From: Flavobacteriia bacterium
GTDB taxonomy: Bacteria > Bacteroidota > Bacteroidia > Flavobacteriales > Flavobacteriaceae
Assembly (NCBI GenBank): GCA_003973375.1
Contig: QNYL01000084.1
Location: 1-11,434 of the forward strand
Direction of reading: 5' to 3'
Length of the DNA stretch: 11,434 nucleotides
The notes below the pieces were generated by a model, which searched no databases, was not told the DNA's origin, and saw nothing but the letters and a program-made list of their open reading frames with translations. Made by a program: the position numbers and the translations under genes. Of this stretch, positions 1 through 7,209 are shown piece by piece; position 1 is the stretch's first letter, and the number at the start of each line of letters is the position of its first letter.

Positions 1-1531
1 CTAATAAAAAATAAATAATATTCCTAAAACTTCGTTTAATCATCAATTTAAGTCCGAAAAACAGAGAAATGTAAAACAGCAACATCAGGACAAATGAAAA
101 TGAAATATCATAAAAGATAAAACCCTCCTGATGAGAAATAAAGCTGATAAACCGGTTCATAAGATCTATTAAATACCCATAGGATATTGCTATAAAATCA
201 GGTAAAATATTTAATAAGGCCAGAATAATTACCAGAATCCCCAATCCCAGAATCAACCCGAGGAAAGGTATAATTACCATCCCGGAAACGAAAAACAATC
301 CGGGAAACCGATGAAAATAATACAAACTTAAGGGTAAAACGCCTATCTGAGCCGAAATACTTACCGTAAACAATTGCCAGAAATAGTAAATAATCTTCGA
401 ACGGGGATGCCAGATTTTTATTAGAAATGGTTGTAAAGTTATGATAAAGAATACGGCCAGATAACTCAATTGAAATCCTGCATCGAACAAATAAAAAGGA
501 TGAAAAAGCAATAAAAAGAACATCGAAAGCACCAGAGCATTGATTAGAGATAATTTCCGGTTAGAAAAAAGTCCGATAGCAATAGCCGTAAACATACTTA
601 CTGCCCGGACTACAGATGCCGATAAACCTGCCAAAAAAGCAAACGACCAAAGCAAGAAAATAATAAGGAGCAGCTTGATGAGCTTTCCTCTTTTAAGGAA
701 CTCAATGGGTTTTAGCAAAAAGTTCAGCAAAAAAAGAATAATCCCTATGTGTAATCCGGAAATAGCTAGTATATGTACAGCTCCTGCATTTTTATAATCT
801 TCAAACAGCTCTTTATCAATATTTTGTCTTTGCCCCAGCAGTAATGCATTAATCACGGAAAGCTCTTCTTCTGTAAAATGATATCGTTTTAAAGCGCTAT
901 TGATCTTTTTTCTTATCCGATGTGAAATACCTTTTAGAGTATTTCTTCTGTAATTGAGTTTTAATACCTCCTCGGGATTTAGCCTCAGCTGATAAAAAAT
1001 TTGCTTTGTTTTTAAATAAGCCTTGTAATTAAACTGATACGGATTTAGCGGGGGATCAATCGTTTTTAAAACAGCAGAAGTATAAAAAACATCATCCACC
1101 TCGGGGAGTGGCCTTTCCAGGCTGTCTTTTAAAAATCTAACTAAAATTCTTTCTTTTGCCTTTTTGCTGTCAATTTGTAAAATAATCGCTTCAAAACGGT
1201 GGTAATAGGTGCTTTCTTTTAAAATTTTATCAATACTGAAAAATATTTTTCTTTCTCTATGAGCGCTGACGGGATCAATACGATGATCTTTAGTTTTTAT
1301 TTTAACCGATATGATTCCGATAAGGATAAAAATAAGCATACTGATCAAAAAGTAATTTTTTGAAGGAATCAGCCGTTTTTGATCATAAAACCAACTCAGG
1401 ATCAGTAACACAAACAAGGCATCGCCAACGGCAAGTATAAAAAGTGAATTAATTGAAAAATAAAATTCAATTACAATTCCAATAGCCAGAAACAGTGTCA
1501 GCCATGTGGGGATATAATCTTTTTGAAACAT
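1..1531 (-). CDS. comEC: ComEC/Rec2-family DNA-uptake channel protein, C-terminus cut by window edge
   Basis: The reverse strand is open from an ATG at 1531-1529 to the left edge, about 510 codons, with no stop or frameshift when read through by hand. The N-terminus (about residues 10-80) is hydrophobic with two to three membrane segments. A soluble stretch follows (about 90-220), containing NPYQFNYKAYL (163-173), typical of the DUF4131 part of ComEC. The hallmark of the Competence domain, AVHILAISGLHIG, is at 251-263, and many membrane helices come after it. In characterised bacteria ComEC forms the inner-membrane channel for single-stranded DNA during natural transformation. Bacteroidota homologues are usually about 650-700 aa, so the C-terminal part lies outside the window. 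A metallo-beta-lactamase domain, present in some ComEC proteins, cannot be assessed here. The gene is divergent from the MATE gene, and a 13-bp inverted repeat ends one base before its ATG. Competence of this organism is not shown by comEC alone. Confidence 0.9.
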   Translation of the reverse strand, partial: MFQKDYIPTWLTLFLAIGIVIEFYFSINSLFILAVGDALFVLLILSWFYDQKRLIPSKNYFLISMLIFILIGIISVKIKTKDHRIDPVSAHRERKIFFSIDKILKESTYYHRFEAIILQIDSKKAKERILVRFLKDSLERPLPEVDDVFYTSAVLKTIDPPLNPYQFNYKAYLKTKQIFYQLRLNPEEVLKLNYRRNTLKGISHRIRKKINSALKRYHFTEEELSVINALLLGQRQNIDKELFEDYKNAGAVHILAISGLHIGIILFLLNFLLKPIEFLKRGKLIKLLLIIFLLWSFAFLAGLSASVVRAVSMFTAIAIGLFSNRKLSLINALVLSMFFLLLFHPFYLFDAGFQLSYLAVFFIITLQPFLIKIWHPRSKIIYYFWQLFTVSISAQIGVLPLSLYYFHRFPGLFFVSGMVIIPFLGLILGLGILVIILALLNILPDFIAISYGYLIDLMNRFISFISHQEGFIFYDISFSFVLMLLFYISLFFGLKLMIKRSFRNIIYFLL

Positions 1532-1532
1532 A

Positions 1533-1576
1533 GCGAAAATAAGATGTCCTTTAATTATTTAATATCTTATTTTCGC
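1533..1576. repeat. Perfect 13-bp inverted repeat between divergent comEC and MATE genes
   Basis: GCGAAAATAAGAT (1533-1545) and its exact reverse complement ATCTTATTTTCGC (1564-1576) flank an 18-nt AT-rich centre. The left arm ends one base before the comEC start codon, so each gene is preceded on its own coding strand by ATCTTATTTTCGC. The symmetry could be an operator for a dimeric regulator acting on both genes, or an RNA hairpin in one or both leaders. No clean TAnnTTTG -7 element was found in this gap, so the promoters are not assigned. Confidence 0.6.
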
Positions 1577-1605
1577 AAAAGTTAACATCAAAAAGGATAA
1601 ATATT

Positions 1606-2934
1606 TTGAACAGACCCAAAAAACTTTCCTTCAGATACATCAATAAACTGGCTGTTCCGGCTATTATTTCCGGTATTGCCGAGCCTCTTTTATCTATTAC
1701 AGATACAGCTATTGTAGGGAATATTCAGCAAAATCCTGTAGAGGCCCTTGCTGCTGTGGGTATTGCAGGTTCATTTCTATCGGCTCTGGTATGGATCCTA
1801 GCACAAACGCGTTCGGCTGTTTCTGCCATTGTCGCGCAAAATCTTGGAGCCAATAAATTAAAAGAGATCGATTCATTGCCGGCACAGATCATTGCTATCA
1901 ATATCGTATTAAGCGTTTTACTGTACTTTGCAACAATTTTCTTTGTAGAAGAGATCTTTACTTTATACAATGCCAAAGGACTCATCCTCGAATATTCTGT
2001 ATCCTATTTTAAAATACGGGCGCTGGGGTTACCTCTTACGCTTTTTGTTTTTACGGTTTTTGGTATTTTTCGAGGATTACAGAATACTTTCTGGCCAATG
2101 ATCATCAGTATTGTGGGTGCTGTGCTCAATGTTGGTCTGGATTTTTTACTCATTTTTGGTGTAGAGGGCTGGATAGAACCCATGCATATTGAAGGAGCTG
2201 CCTGGGCAAGTGTTATTTCACAGTTTATCATGGCCGTTATGGCACTGATCCTTTCGATAAAGAAAACCCCTTTTAACTTAAAGCTCCGGTTTCCGTTCCA
2301 TCCGGAAATCAAAAGGATCCTAACACTTAGTGTCAATCTGTTTATCCGTGCACTGGCTTTAAATGTTGCCCTTTATATGGCTAATGCTTTTGCTGCCGGA
2401 TATGGTTCCAATTATATTGCAGCACAAACCATTGCTTTTCAGATATGGCTTTTCTTTGCCTTTTTTATCGATGGATATGCCAGTGTTGGAAATATCGTTT
2501 CAGGGAAATTTGTAGGAGAAAAGAACTATGCTTCCGTTTGGGAACTCAGTAAAGACCTGATCAGGTTTACCACAGTGATCACACTAATCATAGGGGTGAT
2601 CAGTTTTATTTTTTATAAGGATATCGGATTACTTTTTACCAAAGAAACCGAAGTGCTGAAATTGTTCTATCAGATCTTTTGGATGGTCATTATCATCCAG
2701 CCTGTCAATGCCGTGGCTTTTATCTTTGATGGCATCTTTAAGGGAATGGCAGAAGCCGTTACCCTTCGCAACACACTTCTCATCGCCACCTTTTTAGGTT
2801 TTGTCCCGGTTTTGCTTTTGGGAGATCTGTTTCATCTGAAACTCTATGCTGTGTGGATGGCCTTTTCTGTATGGATGATCTTAAGAGGCGGTATTCTGGT
2901 AGTGATCTTCAGGAAAAAATTTATGCGAAAATAG
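1606..2934 (+). CDS. MATE family efflux transporter (DinF-like), TTG start
   Basis: This is a 442-residue polytopic membrane protein with about 12 predicted helices and the internal two-fold repeat of MATE transporters, halves about 10-200 and 235-435. The N-terminal KLAVPAIISGIAEPLLSITD (14-33) followed by TAIVG is the characteristic first helix of DinF-type members. MATE proteins export cationic drugs, metabolites or other small molecules across the inner membrane using Na+ or H+ gradients; the substrate here cannot be predicted. Length is normal for the family. The start is TTG at 1606: there is no in-frame ATG between it and the stop at 1552-1554, and AAAGGA at 1592-1597 lies 8 nt upstream as a Shine-Dalgarno-like signal, unusual in this window. 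The gene is divergent from comEC and convergent with the methyltransferase gene, so it is probably monocistronic. Confidence 0.93.
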   Translation: MNRPKKLSFRYINKLAVPAIISGIAEPLLSITDTAIVGNIQQNPVEALAAVGIAGSFLSALVWILAQTRSAVSAIVAQNLGANKLKEIDSLPAQIIAINIVLSVLLYFATIFFVEEIFTLYNAKGLILEYSVSYFKIRALGLPLTLFVFTVFGIFRGLQNTFWPMIISIVGAVLNVGLDFLLIFGVEGWIEPMHIEGAAWASVISQFIMAVMALILSIKKTPFNLKLRFPFHPEIKRILTLSVNLFIRALALNVALYMANAFAAGYGSNYIAAQTIAFQIWLFFAFFIDGYASVGNIVSGKFVGEKNYASVWELSKDLIRFTTVITLIIGVISFIFYKDIGLLFTKETEVLKLFYQIFWMVIIIQPVNAVAFIFDGIFKGMAEAVTLRNTLLIATFLGFVPVLLLGDLFHLKLYAVWMAFSVWMILRGGILVVIFRKKFMRK

Positions 2935-2966
2935 CCGTTGAGATAAGAGAATGATATCCTGAATTG

Positions 2967-3173
2967 AAGACCGTTGCAATACTCTTTTGAATTATGAAAT
3001 AAAGACAATTCTTTGCTCAACTTCTTCCTACTCTAAAAAACCTGCTTCGTCAGCAAGGCGAGCCTGCCTTTGCCGGCAGGCAGGTTAAGTCCTCATAAAC
3101 AAAAGTTTACTGCGGGTTAATTTCTTTTTCAATCGTCGAATTTGAACAAATAATCGCCTTTTGCAACGGTCTT
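2967..3173. repeat. 207-bp unit bounded by perfect 13-bp inverted repeats (MITE-like or REP-like)
   Basis: AAGACCGTTGCAA (2967-2979) and its exact reverse complement TTGCAACGGTCTT (3161-3173) bound a non-coding segment with a palindrome near its centre. This architecture resembles a miniature inverted-repeat element or a composite repetitive palindrome. No convincing target-site duplication is visible outside the arms, and no transposase is nearby. The arms share no further similarity beyond 13 bp apart from isolated bases. Identity as a mobile or dispersed element is inference, since only one copy is visible here. Confidence 0.45.
3039..3086. repeat. GC-rich palindromic element resembling a REP sequence
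   Basis: Within AT-rich surroundings this 48-bp block is strikingly GC-rich. GCCTGCC (3062-3068) pairs with GGCAGGC (3075-3081) around a 6-nt loop. An alternative outer pairing joins AACCTGC (3039-3045) with GCAGGTT (3080-3086), enclosing CTTCGTCAGCAAGGCGAG. The composition contrast and the repeated CCTGC/GCAGG words are typical of dispersed extragenic palindromes. It could fold in RNA made from either converging gene and so protect or end the 3' end, but no T-run follows. Confidence 0.55.
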
Positions 3174-3218
3174 ATTTGGTTTATTAACTGATAAAATACT
3201 CTTTGCCTCTCAATTTTC

Positions 3219-3238
3219 CTCTGTGAATCTCTGTGTAA
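3219..3238. repeat. Short tandem repeat of a CTCTGTG decamer
   Basis: CTCTGTGAAT (3219-3228) is followed directly by CTCTGTGTAA (3229-3238), two 10-bp units sharing the first seven bases. It sits just after the methyltransferase stop codon in the minus-strand direction. It is probably a remnant of a dispersed intergenic repeat; no function is evident. Confidence 0.4.
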
Positions 3239-3264
3239 TAACTCAGGCAATAATATTTTTAACC

Positions 3265-3906
3265 CTACTTTACCCTGCTGATCGTCAATCCATCACGTAC
3301 AGGAAGCAAAATGGTCTCAATTCTGGGATCTTCCTTTAAAAGTTTGTTATAAGCTTGCAGAGCCAGCGTATCTTTATCCTGCGGAGCAGCTTCCCGGGTT
3401 ACTTTTCCGCTCCACAGCACATTGTCTGATAAGATCACTCCGCCTTTATTCATTTTATCAATAATCATGTGGAAATATCTGCTGTAATTCACTTTATCGG
3501 CATCAATAAATACCAGATCAAATTTTATATCCATTTTATCAATAATATCAACAGCTTCCCCAAGATATGTTTTGATCTGATCTTTATAATCTGATCTGTC
3601 AAAGTATTTTTTACTGAAAGCGGTCAGTTCTTCATTATGATCGATGGTATGCAGGAAACCCTCCTTTTGAAGTCCTTCAGCCAGGCAAAGGGCCGAATAA
3701 CCGGTATAAGTTCCTATTTCGAGAATATTTTTAGGCTGAACAAGCTTAGAGATCATGGCCAGAAGCCTTCCCTGATAATGTCCGCTCAGCATTCTGGGAA
3801 TCAATACTTTCTGCCAGGTCTCTTTACTCAGTTCCTGCAGTAATTTGGGTTCCTCTTCTGTATGTGCAACTGCGTACCGGTCTATCTCTTCTTTTAAAAA
3901 ACTCAT
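3265..3906 (-). CDS. Class I SAM-dependent O-methyltransferase (COMT/CCoAOMT-like)
   Basis: The 213-residue cytosolic protein fits the Methyltransf_3 family, which transfers methyl groups from S-adenosylmethionine to hydroxyls of catechol-like or other acceptors in a Mg2+-dependent reaction. The SAM-binding motif I is LEIGTYTGYSALCLAEG (62-78). FDLVFIDADK (129-138) and LSDNVLWSG (159-167) supply the expected divalent-metal ligands D135, D161 and N162, matching the Asp/Asp/Asn set of rat COMT by eye. All key residues are present, so it should be active; the substrate is unknown. Its ATG (3906) lies 30 nt after the cardiolipin synthase stop, suggesting it is the last gene of that transcript. 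It converges with the MATE gene. Confidence 0.92.
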   Translation of the reverse strand: MSFLKEEIDRYAVAHTEEEPKLLQELSKETWQKVLIPRMLSGHYQGRLLAMISKLVQPKNILEIGTYTGYSALCLAEGLQKEGFLHTIDHNEELTAFSKKYFDRSDYKDQIKTYLGEAVDIIDKMDIKFDLVFIDADKVNYSRYFHMIIDKMNKGGVILSDNVLWSGKVTREAAPQDKDTLALQAYNKLLKEDPRIETILLPVRDGLTISRVK

Positions 3907-3936
3907 TCTTTAAATCTTAAAATTATCAAATAAAGC

Positions 3937-5370
3937 TTATAAGATCGGTGCTATAAGCCGTGCAAAAGAACTGATCGCTTTTTTATACCAGGGCCAGTTC
4001 TGCAGATCTTCAAGAGAAACTTCAACAGCATCTTCCAGATCCTTATAAAACTGATTCTTTAATTTTCTGGTAACCGATTCATCAATGATAAAAGCATTTA
4101 CTTCTGCATTCAGACTAAAACTGCGGTAATCCATATTGGCACTGCCGATGGTACAAATATCGTTATCTATCATCATAGATTTTGCATGCATCATTCCTTT
4201 GGTGTAAAAATAAATCTTTACACCGGTTTTAAGCATCCCGATCAGGTAAGAATAAGAAGCGTAATAGGCTGTTCTGAGGTCGGGTCTTTCGGGTAAAATA
4301 ATCTTTATCTCAACTCCGCTTTCTGCCGCTACTTTAAGAATACTAAACATTGATTCGGTTGGGATAAAATACGGTGTCGTAATCAGTATTTCATTTTTGG
4401 CCATACTGATCATACCGATAAAAGCTTTAAGAATGATCTCATCTGAAGTACCAAAATCGCTGGCCAGAATTGCTGACGGGATATGGGTTTTTACCGGACT
4501 TATATCAACCTCTTTATTCGGCTCAAGCTTTTCACCACATACAAAAAACCAGTCGCTGATAAAGATCAGTTGCAGATCGTAAACGGCCTCACCTTTCAAC
4601 AGGATATGGGTGTCGCGCCAGAATAAATTGTTTTTATTCGGATTGATGTAATTATCGGCTACATTGATCCCTCCCATAAAACCGATCAGATCATCTATAA
4701 CAACAATCTTACGATGGTTTCTGTAGTTCGCCTTATGGGCCACTCTGGAAAAAAGAACAGGCATATAGGCATGTACCTTAACATTGTTCTTTTTCAATCT
4801 TCTCAATGCCTTACGAGAAACAGAACTTCCCACCGCATCGTAGATCAGCTTGACTTCCAGTCCTTCCTGCGCCTTTTCTATTAAAAGGTCAATTATCTGA
4901 TTTCCAATAGTATCCGAATTAAAAATATAATATTCTATATAGATTTTCCTTTTTGCTTTTTTAAGTTCCTTAATCAAAACCGGGAATTTCTCCTCACCAT
5001 TAAACAGCAGTTTCACTTCGTTGTTTATGGTAAAAACCGCATGATCGAGATTATAAAGTAATCTTGGTAATTTTATATTGTTCTTTATTGAGGTGATAAG
5101 CTTTCTCTCAATATTTTTATCCTTGATCAGATCCTGTAGGAAGTTATTTTTATAATTTCTGTATCGGGTATAGAGTCTTTTTTTCTGATAATGAGCTCCG
5201 AAAAGGAAATAAAGTAATACCCCGGCTACAGGGAACAAAAAGATCAGAAATATGTAAGCATAGATTTTCTCCGGTTTTTTATTATCAAGAATGATTGAAA
5301 CCGATAAAAGACTGATAAATATGTAATACGCAATGATTACAAAAGGCTTTATATGTGTAAGGTATTCCAT
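3937..5370 (-). CDS. cls: Cardiolipin synthase, phospholipase D superfamily
   Basis: This 477-residue protein has the full bacterial cardiolipin synthase layout. Two N-terminal membrane helices (about 11-29 and 37-58) anchor it to the inner membrane, followed by two PLD catalytic domains. The first HKD motif is HRKIVVID (H219, K221, D226) followed by GFMGGIN; the second is HAKSMMID (H395, K397, D402) followed by TIGSANMDYRS. The family condenses two phosphatidylglycerol molecules, or phosphatidylglycerol with another phospholipid, to cardiolipin, often in response to membrane or osmotic stress. Length is normal and no key residue is missing. The gene starts 78 nt after the anti-sigma-like gene and ends 30 nt before the methyltransferase gene, so it may be transcribed with either or both. 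A 6-bp inverted repeat (CAGGGT/ACCCTG, 5395-5421) lies in its leader but is weak. Confidence 0.95.
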   Translation of the reverse strand: MEYLTHIKPFVIIAYYIFISLLSVSIILDNKKPEKIYAYIFLIFLFPVAGVLLYFLFGAHYQKKRLYTRYRNYKNNFLQDLIKDKNIERKLITSIKNNIKLPRLLYNLDHAVFTINNEVKLLFNGEEKFPVLIKELKKAKRKIYIEYYIFNSDTIGNQIIDLLIEKAQEGLEVKLIYDAVGSSVSRKALRRLKKNNVKVHAYMPVLFSRVAHKANYRNHRKIVVIDDLIGFMGGINVADNYINPNKNNLFWRDTHILLKGEAVYDLQLIFISDWFFVCGEKLEPNKEVDISPVKTHIPSAILASDFGTSDEIILKAFIGMISMAKNEILITTPYFIPTESMFSILKVAAESGVEIKIILPERPDLRTAYYASYSYLIGMLKTGVKIYFYTKGMMHAKSMMIDNDICTIGSANMDYRSFSLNAEVNAFIIDESVTRKLKNQFYKDLEDAVEVSLEDLQNWPWYKKAISSFARLIAPIL

Positions 5371-5448
5371 ATTTCTTTAAAAACTGATTAGATTCAGGGT
5401 TAAAATCAGAAATCTACCCTGTTCCTTATGTAAAGGTATCGGTTTTTA

Positions 5449-5724
5449 TTAGTTTTTGGAAATATCTTTGATATGGATCTTAAGCTTTTCTTCGAGTTCG
5501 TGCTTTTCTTTATCTATCAGATGGTCGTTTTCACAGGAGTCATGGAGGTATTTAGACAAGAGCCTGGAGATATAATTATTCTGCATGGAATAGGCTCTGC
5601 AGTGTTTACAGAGCATCAGATGGAAATTTAGCTTTACTCTTTCCATCCATGTAGCTTCACCATATTGCGTTTTATCGCAAATGGTTGTTGCTTCATCACA
5701 TGAGATCATAAATTTTTTACTCAT
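5449..5724 (-). CDS. Small zinc-binding anti-sigma-like protein (ZAS/zf-HC2 type)
   Basis: This is a 91-residue soluble protein with no membrane segment. HLMLCKHC (H35, C39, C42) has the Hx3Cx2C spacing of the zinc-associated anti-sigma domain. Two more cysteines (C9 and C16) lie N-terminal, with the first in the usual position for a fourth zinc ligand. The C-terminal third (about 67-91) is charged and probably helical. The start codon is only 6 nt after the stop of the sigma gene, the standard arrangement for an ECF sigma factor and its cognate anti-sigma. By analogy with cytoplasmic ZAS proteins it may bind the sigma factor and release it when the cysteines are oxidised or zinc is lost. That redox role is inference. 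The absence of a membrane helix argues against envelope sensing through its own transmembrane domain. Confidence 0.75.
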   Translation of the reverse strand: MSKKFMISCDEATTICDKTQYGEATWMERVKLNFHLMLCKHCRAYSMQNNYISRLLSKYLHDSCENDHLIDKEKHELEEKLKIHIKDISKN

Positions 5725-5730
5725 CTTCTA

Positions 5731-6303
5731 TTATTTCTTAAACCAGTTATTTTCTATACACTCTCTTAACTGTAAGCGGGCACGATGTATGATCACCCAT
5801 AGATTTGACGAAGAGATACCCAGCTCATTACAAATTTCTTCAGTTTCAAAGTTTCTTTGAGTCTTTAGCAGGAAGACCATTCGGTGTTTTTCGGGCAAAT
5901 GATCGATACAAAGGTCGAGTACTGATTTTAATTCCTCATTTTCAATCTTCTTATCAGCTTCATTATTCCAGTTTTGTGGTACATTCTCTTCCAGCCAGGA
6001 ACCTTCTTTTTCACCATCCTGATAAAAAGGCATTCTTACTTCTTTTTTCCCTTTGGCAGAATTGATCTTTCTGTAATAATCAATGATCTTACGTTTCAGG
6101 ATTGAAATCAGCCAGGTCTTTTCCGTAGCTTCTCCCCTAAAATTATCTTTTCCTTTTAATCCGGAAAAAAAAGTCTCCTGAACCAGATCTTTAGCGATAT
6201 CATGATCGTTTACACGGGTAATTGCATAATTGAACAGGTAATCAGCATATAAACTGACCCATTTATCGGGTTGTAAAATATTCTTACCTGTTTTTTTCGG
6301 CAT
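5731..6303 (-). CDS. ECF-type RNA polymerase sigma-70 family factor
   Basis: The 190-residue protein has sigma region 2 at about 16-80, with DLVQETFFSGLKGKDNFRG (39-57) and the WLISILKRKIIDYYRK block (64-79) that recognises the -10 element. Sigma region 4 is at about 122-183 (LPEKHRMVFLLK, then a helix-turn-helix ending VIIHRARLQLRECI). No region 1.1 or region 3 is present, as expected for extracytoplasmic-function sigma factors, which redirect RNA polymerase to stress regulons. The ending RLQLRECIENNWF resembles a subgroup commonly paired with small cytoplasmic ZAS anti-sigmas (from memory, similar to TIGR02943 and the neisserial sigma-E/MseR pair). That pairing fits the next gene. The gene lies just downstream of the sdh operon terminator. 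It probably has its own promoter and may also regulate itself. Confidence 0.93.
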   Translation of the reverse strand: MPKKTGKNILQPDKWVSLYADYLFNYAITRVNDHDIAKDLVQETFFSGLKGKDNFRGEATEKTWLISILKRKIIDYYRKINSAKGKKEVRMPFYQDGEKEGSWLEENVPQNWNNEADKKIENEELKSVLDLCIDHLPEKHRMVFLLKTQRNFETEEICNELGISSSNLWVIIHRARLQLRECIENNWFKK

Positions 6304-6325
6304 ATCAGTCTTTAATTAACAGTTG

Positions 6326-6359
6326 TAAATATAAACAAAAAAGATGGCCTTTTGCAAAA
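6326..6359 (-). promoter_or_regulatory. Candidate Bacteroidota-type promoter for the sigma factor gene
   Basis: On the minus strand TTTTG (6359-6355) is followed after 21 nt by TATATTTA (6333-6326), which matches TAnnTTTG in seven of eight positions. The start codon follows 22 nt later. The -33 part falls inside the terminator hairpin of the upstream sdh operon. The assignment is by consensus only. Confidence 0.35.
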
Positions 6360-6368
6360 CCATCTTTT
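6337..6368 (-). terminator. Intrinsic terminator of the sdhCAB operon
   Basis: On the minus strand AAAAGATGG (6368-6360) pairs perfectly with CCATCTTTT (6347-6339) around a 12-nt loop, and the 3' arm runs directly into TTTTTT (6342-6337). The loop contains a further small palindrome, TTTTGCAAAA. It begins 21 nt after the sdhB stop codon and separates the sdh operon from the sigma factor gene. Confidence 0.85.
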
Positions 6369-6389
6369 ATAAAATTGTTAAATATCTTA

Positions 6390-7139
6390 TTACGATCTGA
6401 CAGTAGCCAGTGCACGGTTGTATTCGTAATTCATTCTGGTAATATCCAGCAAATCCACTTCCTGAGGACAAACCATAGCACAGGCACCGGTATTTGTACA
6501 ACTTCCGAATCCTTCATCATCATGTGCATTTACCATCCATACCACACGCTCCATACGTTCTACCTTACCTTGAGGCAATTTAGCCAGATGAGAAATTTTA
6601 GCTGATAAGAATAAGGCTGCAGAAGAGTTTTTACAGGTAGCTACACAAGCACCACAACCAATACAGGCTGCACTGTCAAAAGCACTTTCGGCAACTTCGT
6701 GATGAATCGGAATTGAATTTGCTTCAGGAGCCATTCCGGTAAAAGAAGAAATATATCCTCCCGCCTGAATAATCTTATCCATTGAAGAACGGTCAACCTT
6801 CAAGTCTCTGATCACAGGAAATGATTTCGCTCTGAAAGGCTCGATAAAAATCACATCGCCATCTTTATAAGATCTCATATGTGTTTGACAGGTGGTATAA
6901 TGTGATTCATGACCATGAGCCTGACCATTGATCACCAGTGAACACTGACCGCAGATACCTTCTCTACAATCGTGATCAAATTCTACGGTACGTTCCCCTT
7001 TTGTAGCAAGGTCTTCGTTCAAAACATCCAGCATCTCCAAAAAGGACATGTCCTTACTGATATCGCTAACCTTATAGGTTACCATTTTACCCTTTGCTTC
7101 GGGGCCTTCCTGACGCCATATTTTTAATGTAAGATTCAT
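6390..7139 (-). CDS. sdhB: Succinate dehydrogenase/fumarate reductase iron-sulfur subunit
   Basis: This 249-residue protein carries the three iron-sulfur clusters that pass electrons from the flavoprotein to the membrane cytochrome b. The [2Fe-2S] ligands are C58, C63 and C66 (CREGICGQC) with C84. The [4Fe-4S] ligands are C159, C162 and C165 (CIGCGAC) with C224, and the [3Fe-4S] ligands are C169, C214 and C220 (CTNTGAC). Assignment follows the E. coli SdhB pattern, and every ligand is present. It is the last gene of the sdhCAB operon: an intrinsic terminator follows and a 75-nt gap with a strong hairpin separates it from sdhA. The 75-nt spacing is much longer than the 7 nt between sdhC and sdhA. 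Sequence alone does not separate succinate oxidation from fumarate reduction. Confidence 0.97.
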   Translation of the reverse strand: MNLTLKIWRQEGPEAKGKMVTYKVSDISKDMSFLEMLDVLNEDLATKGERTVEFDHDCREGICGQCSLVINGQAHGHESHYTTCQTHMRSYKDGDVIFIEPFRAKSFPVIRDLKVDRSSMDKIIQAGGYISSFTGMAPEANSIPIHHEVAESAFDSAACIGCGACVATCKNSSAALFLSAKISHLAKLPQGKVERMERVVWMVNAHDDEGFGSCTNTGACAMVCPQEVDLLDITRMNYEYNRALATVRS

Positions 7140-7159
7140 TTTTTAAGTATTAAGTATTG

Positions 7160-7209
7160 AGGAACAAGTACAGAGTATAATAAAATCTTAATACTCTGTA
7201 CTCGTTTCT
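7160..7209. repeat. Long imperfect hairpin in the sdhA-sdhB intercistronic gap
   Basis: GTACAGAGTAT (7168-7178) pairs perfectly with ATACTCTGTAC (7191-7201) around a 12-nt loop. The stem extends outward to 7160/7209 with one mismatch and one G-T pair, giving about 19 bp. It starts after the sdhA stop codon on the minus strand and is followed by a tandem AAGTATT AAGTATT (7158-7145) before sdhB. No T-run follows, so it is not a canonical terminator; it may stabilise, process or partly attenuate the operon mRNA. Confidence 0.65.

Larger units (their letters stand above)
2935..3264. other. 330-bp gene-free convergent intergenic region carrying repeat elements
   Basis: This stretch lies between the 3' ends of the MATE and methyltransferase genes. 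I see no credible open reading frame. It holds three repeat structures, listed separately: an outer 13-bp inverted repeat pair, a GC-rich palindrome between the arms, and a CTCTGTG direct repeat. No hairpin followed by a T-run was seen for either converging gene, so how transcription ends here is unclear; the GC-rich palindrome might contribute. Confidence 0.7.

Noticed and set aside
540..797. Plus-strand open frame of 85 codons
   Set aside because: It lies entirely within comEC on the other strand, and its product has no recognisable family.
5395..5421. CAGGGT/ACCCTG inverted repeat as a terminator or operator before cls
   Set aside because: It has only 6-bp arms with a 15-nt loop and no T-run, so it is too weak to list as a feature.
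6375..6605. Plus-strand open frame of 76 codons
   Set aside because: It is antisense to the cysteine-rich end of sdhB and has no independent support.
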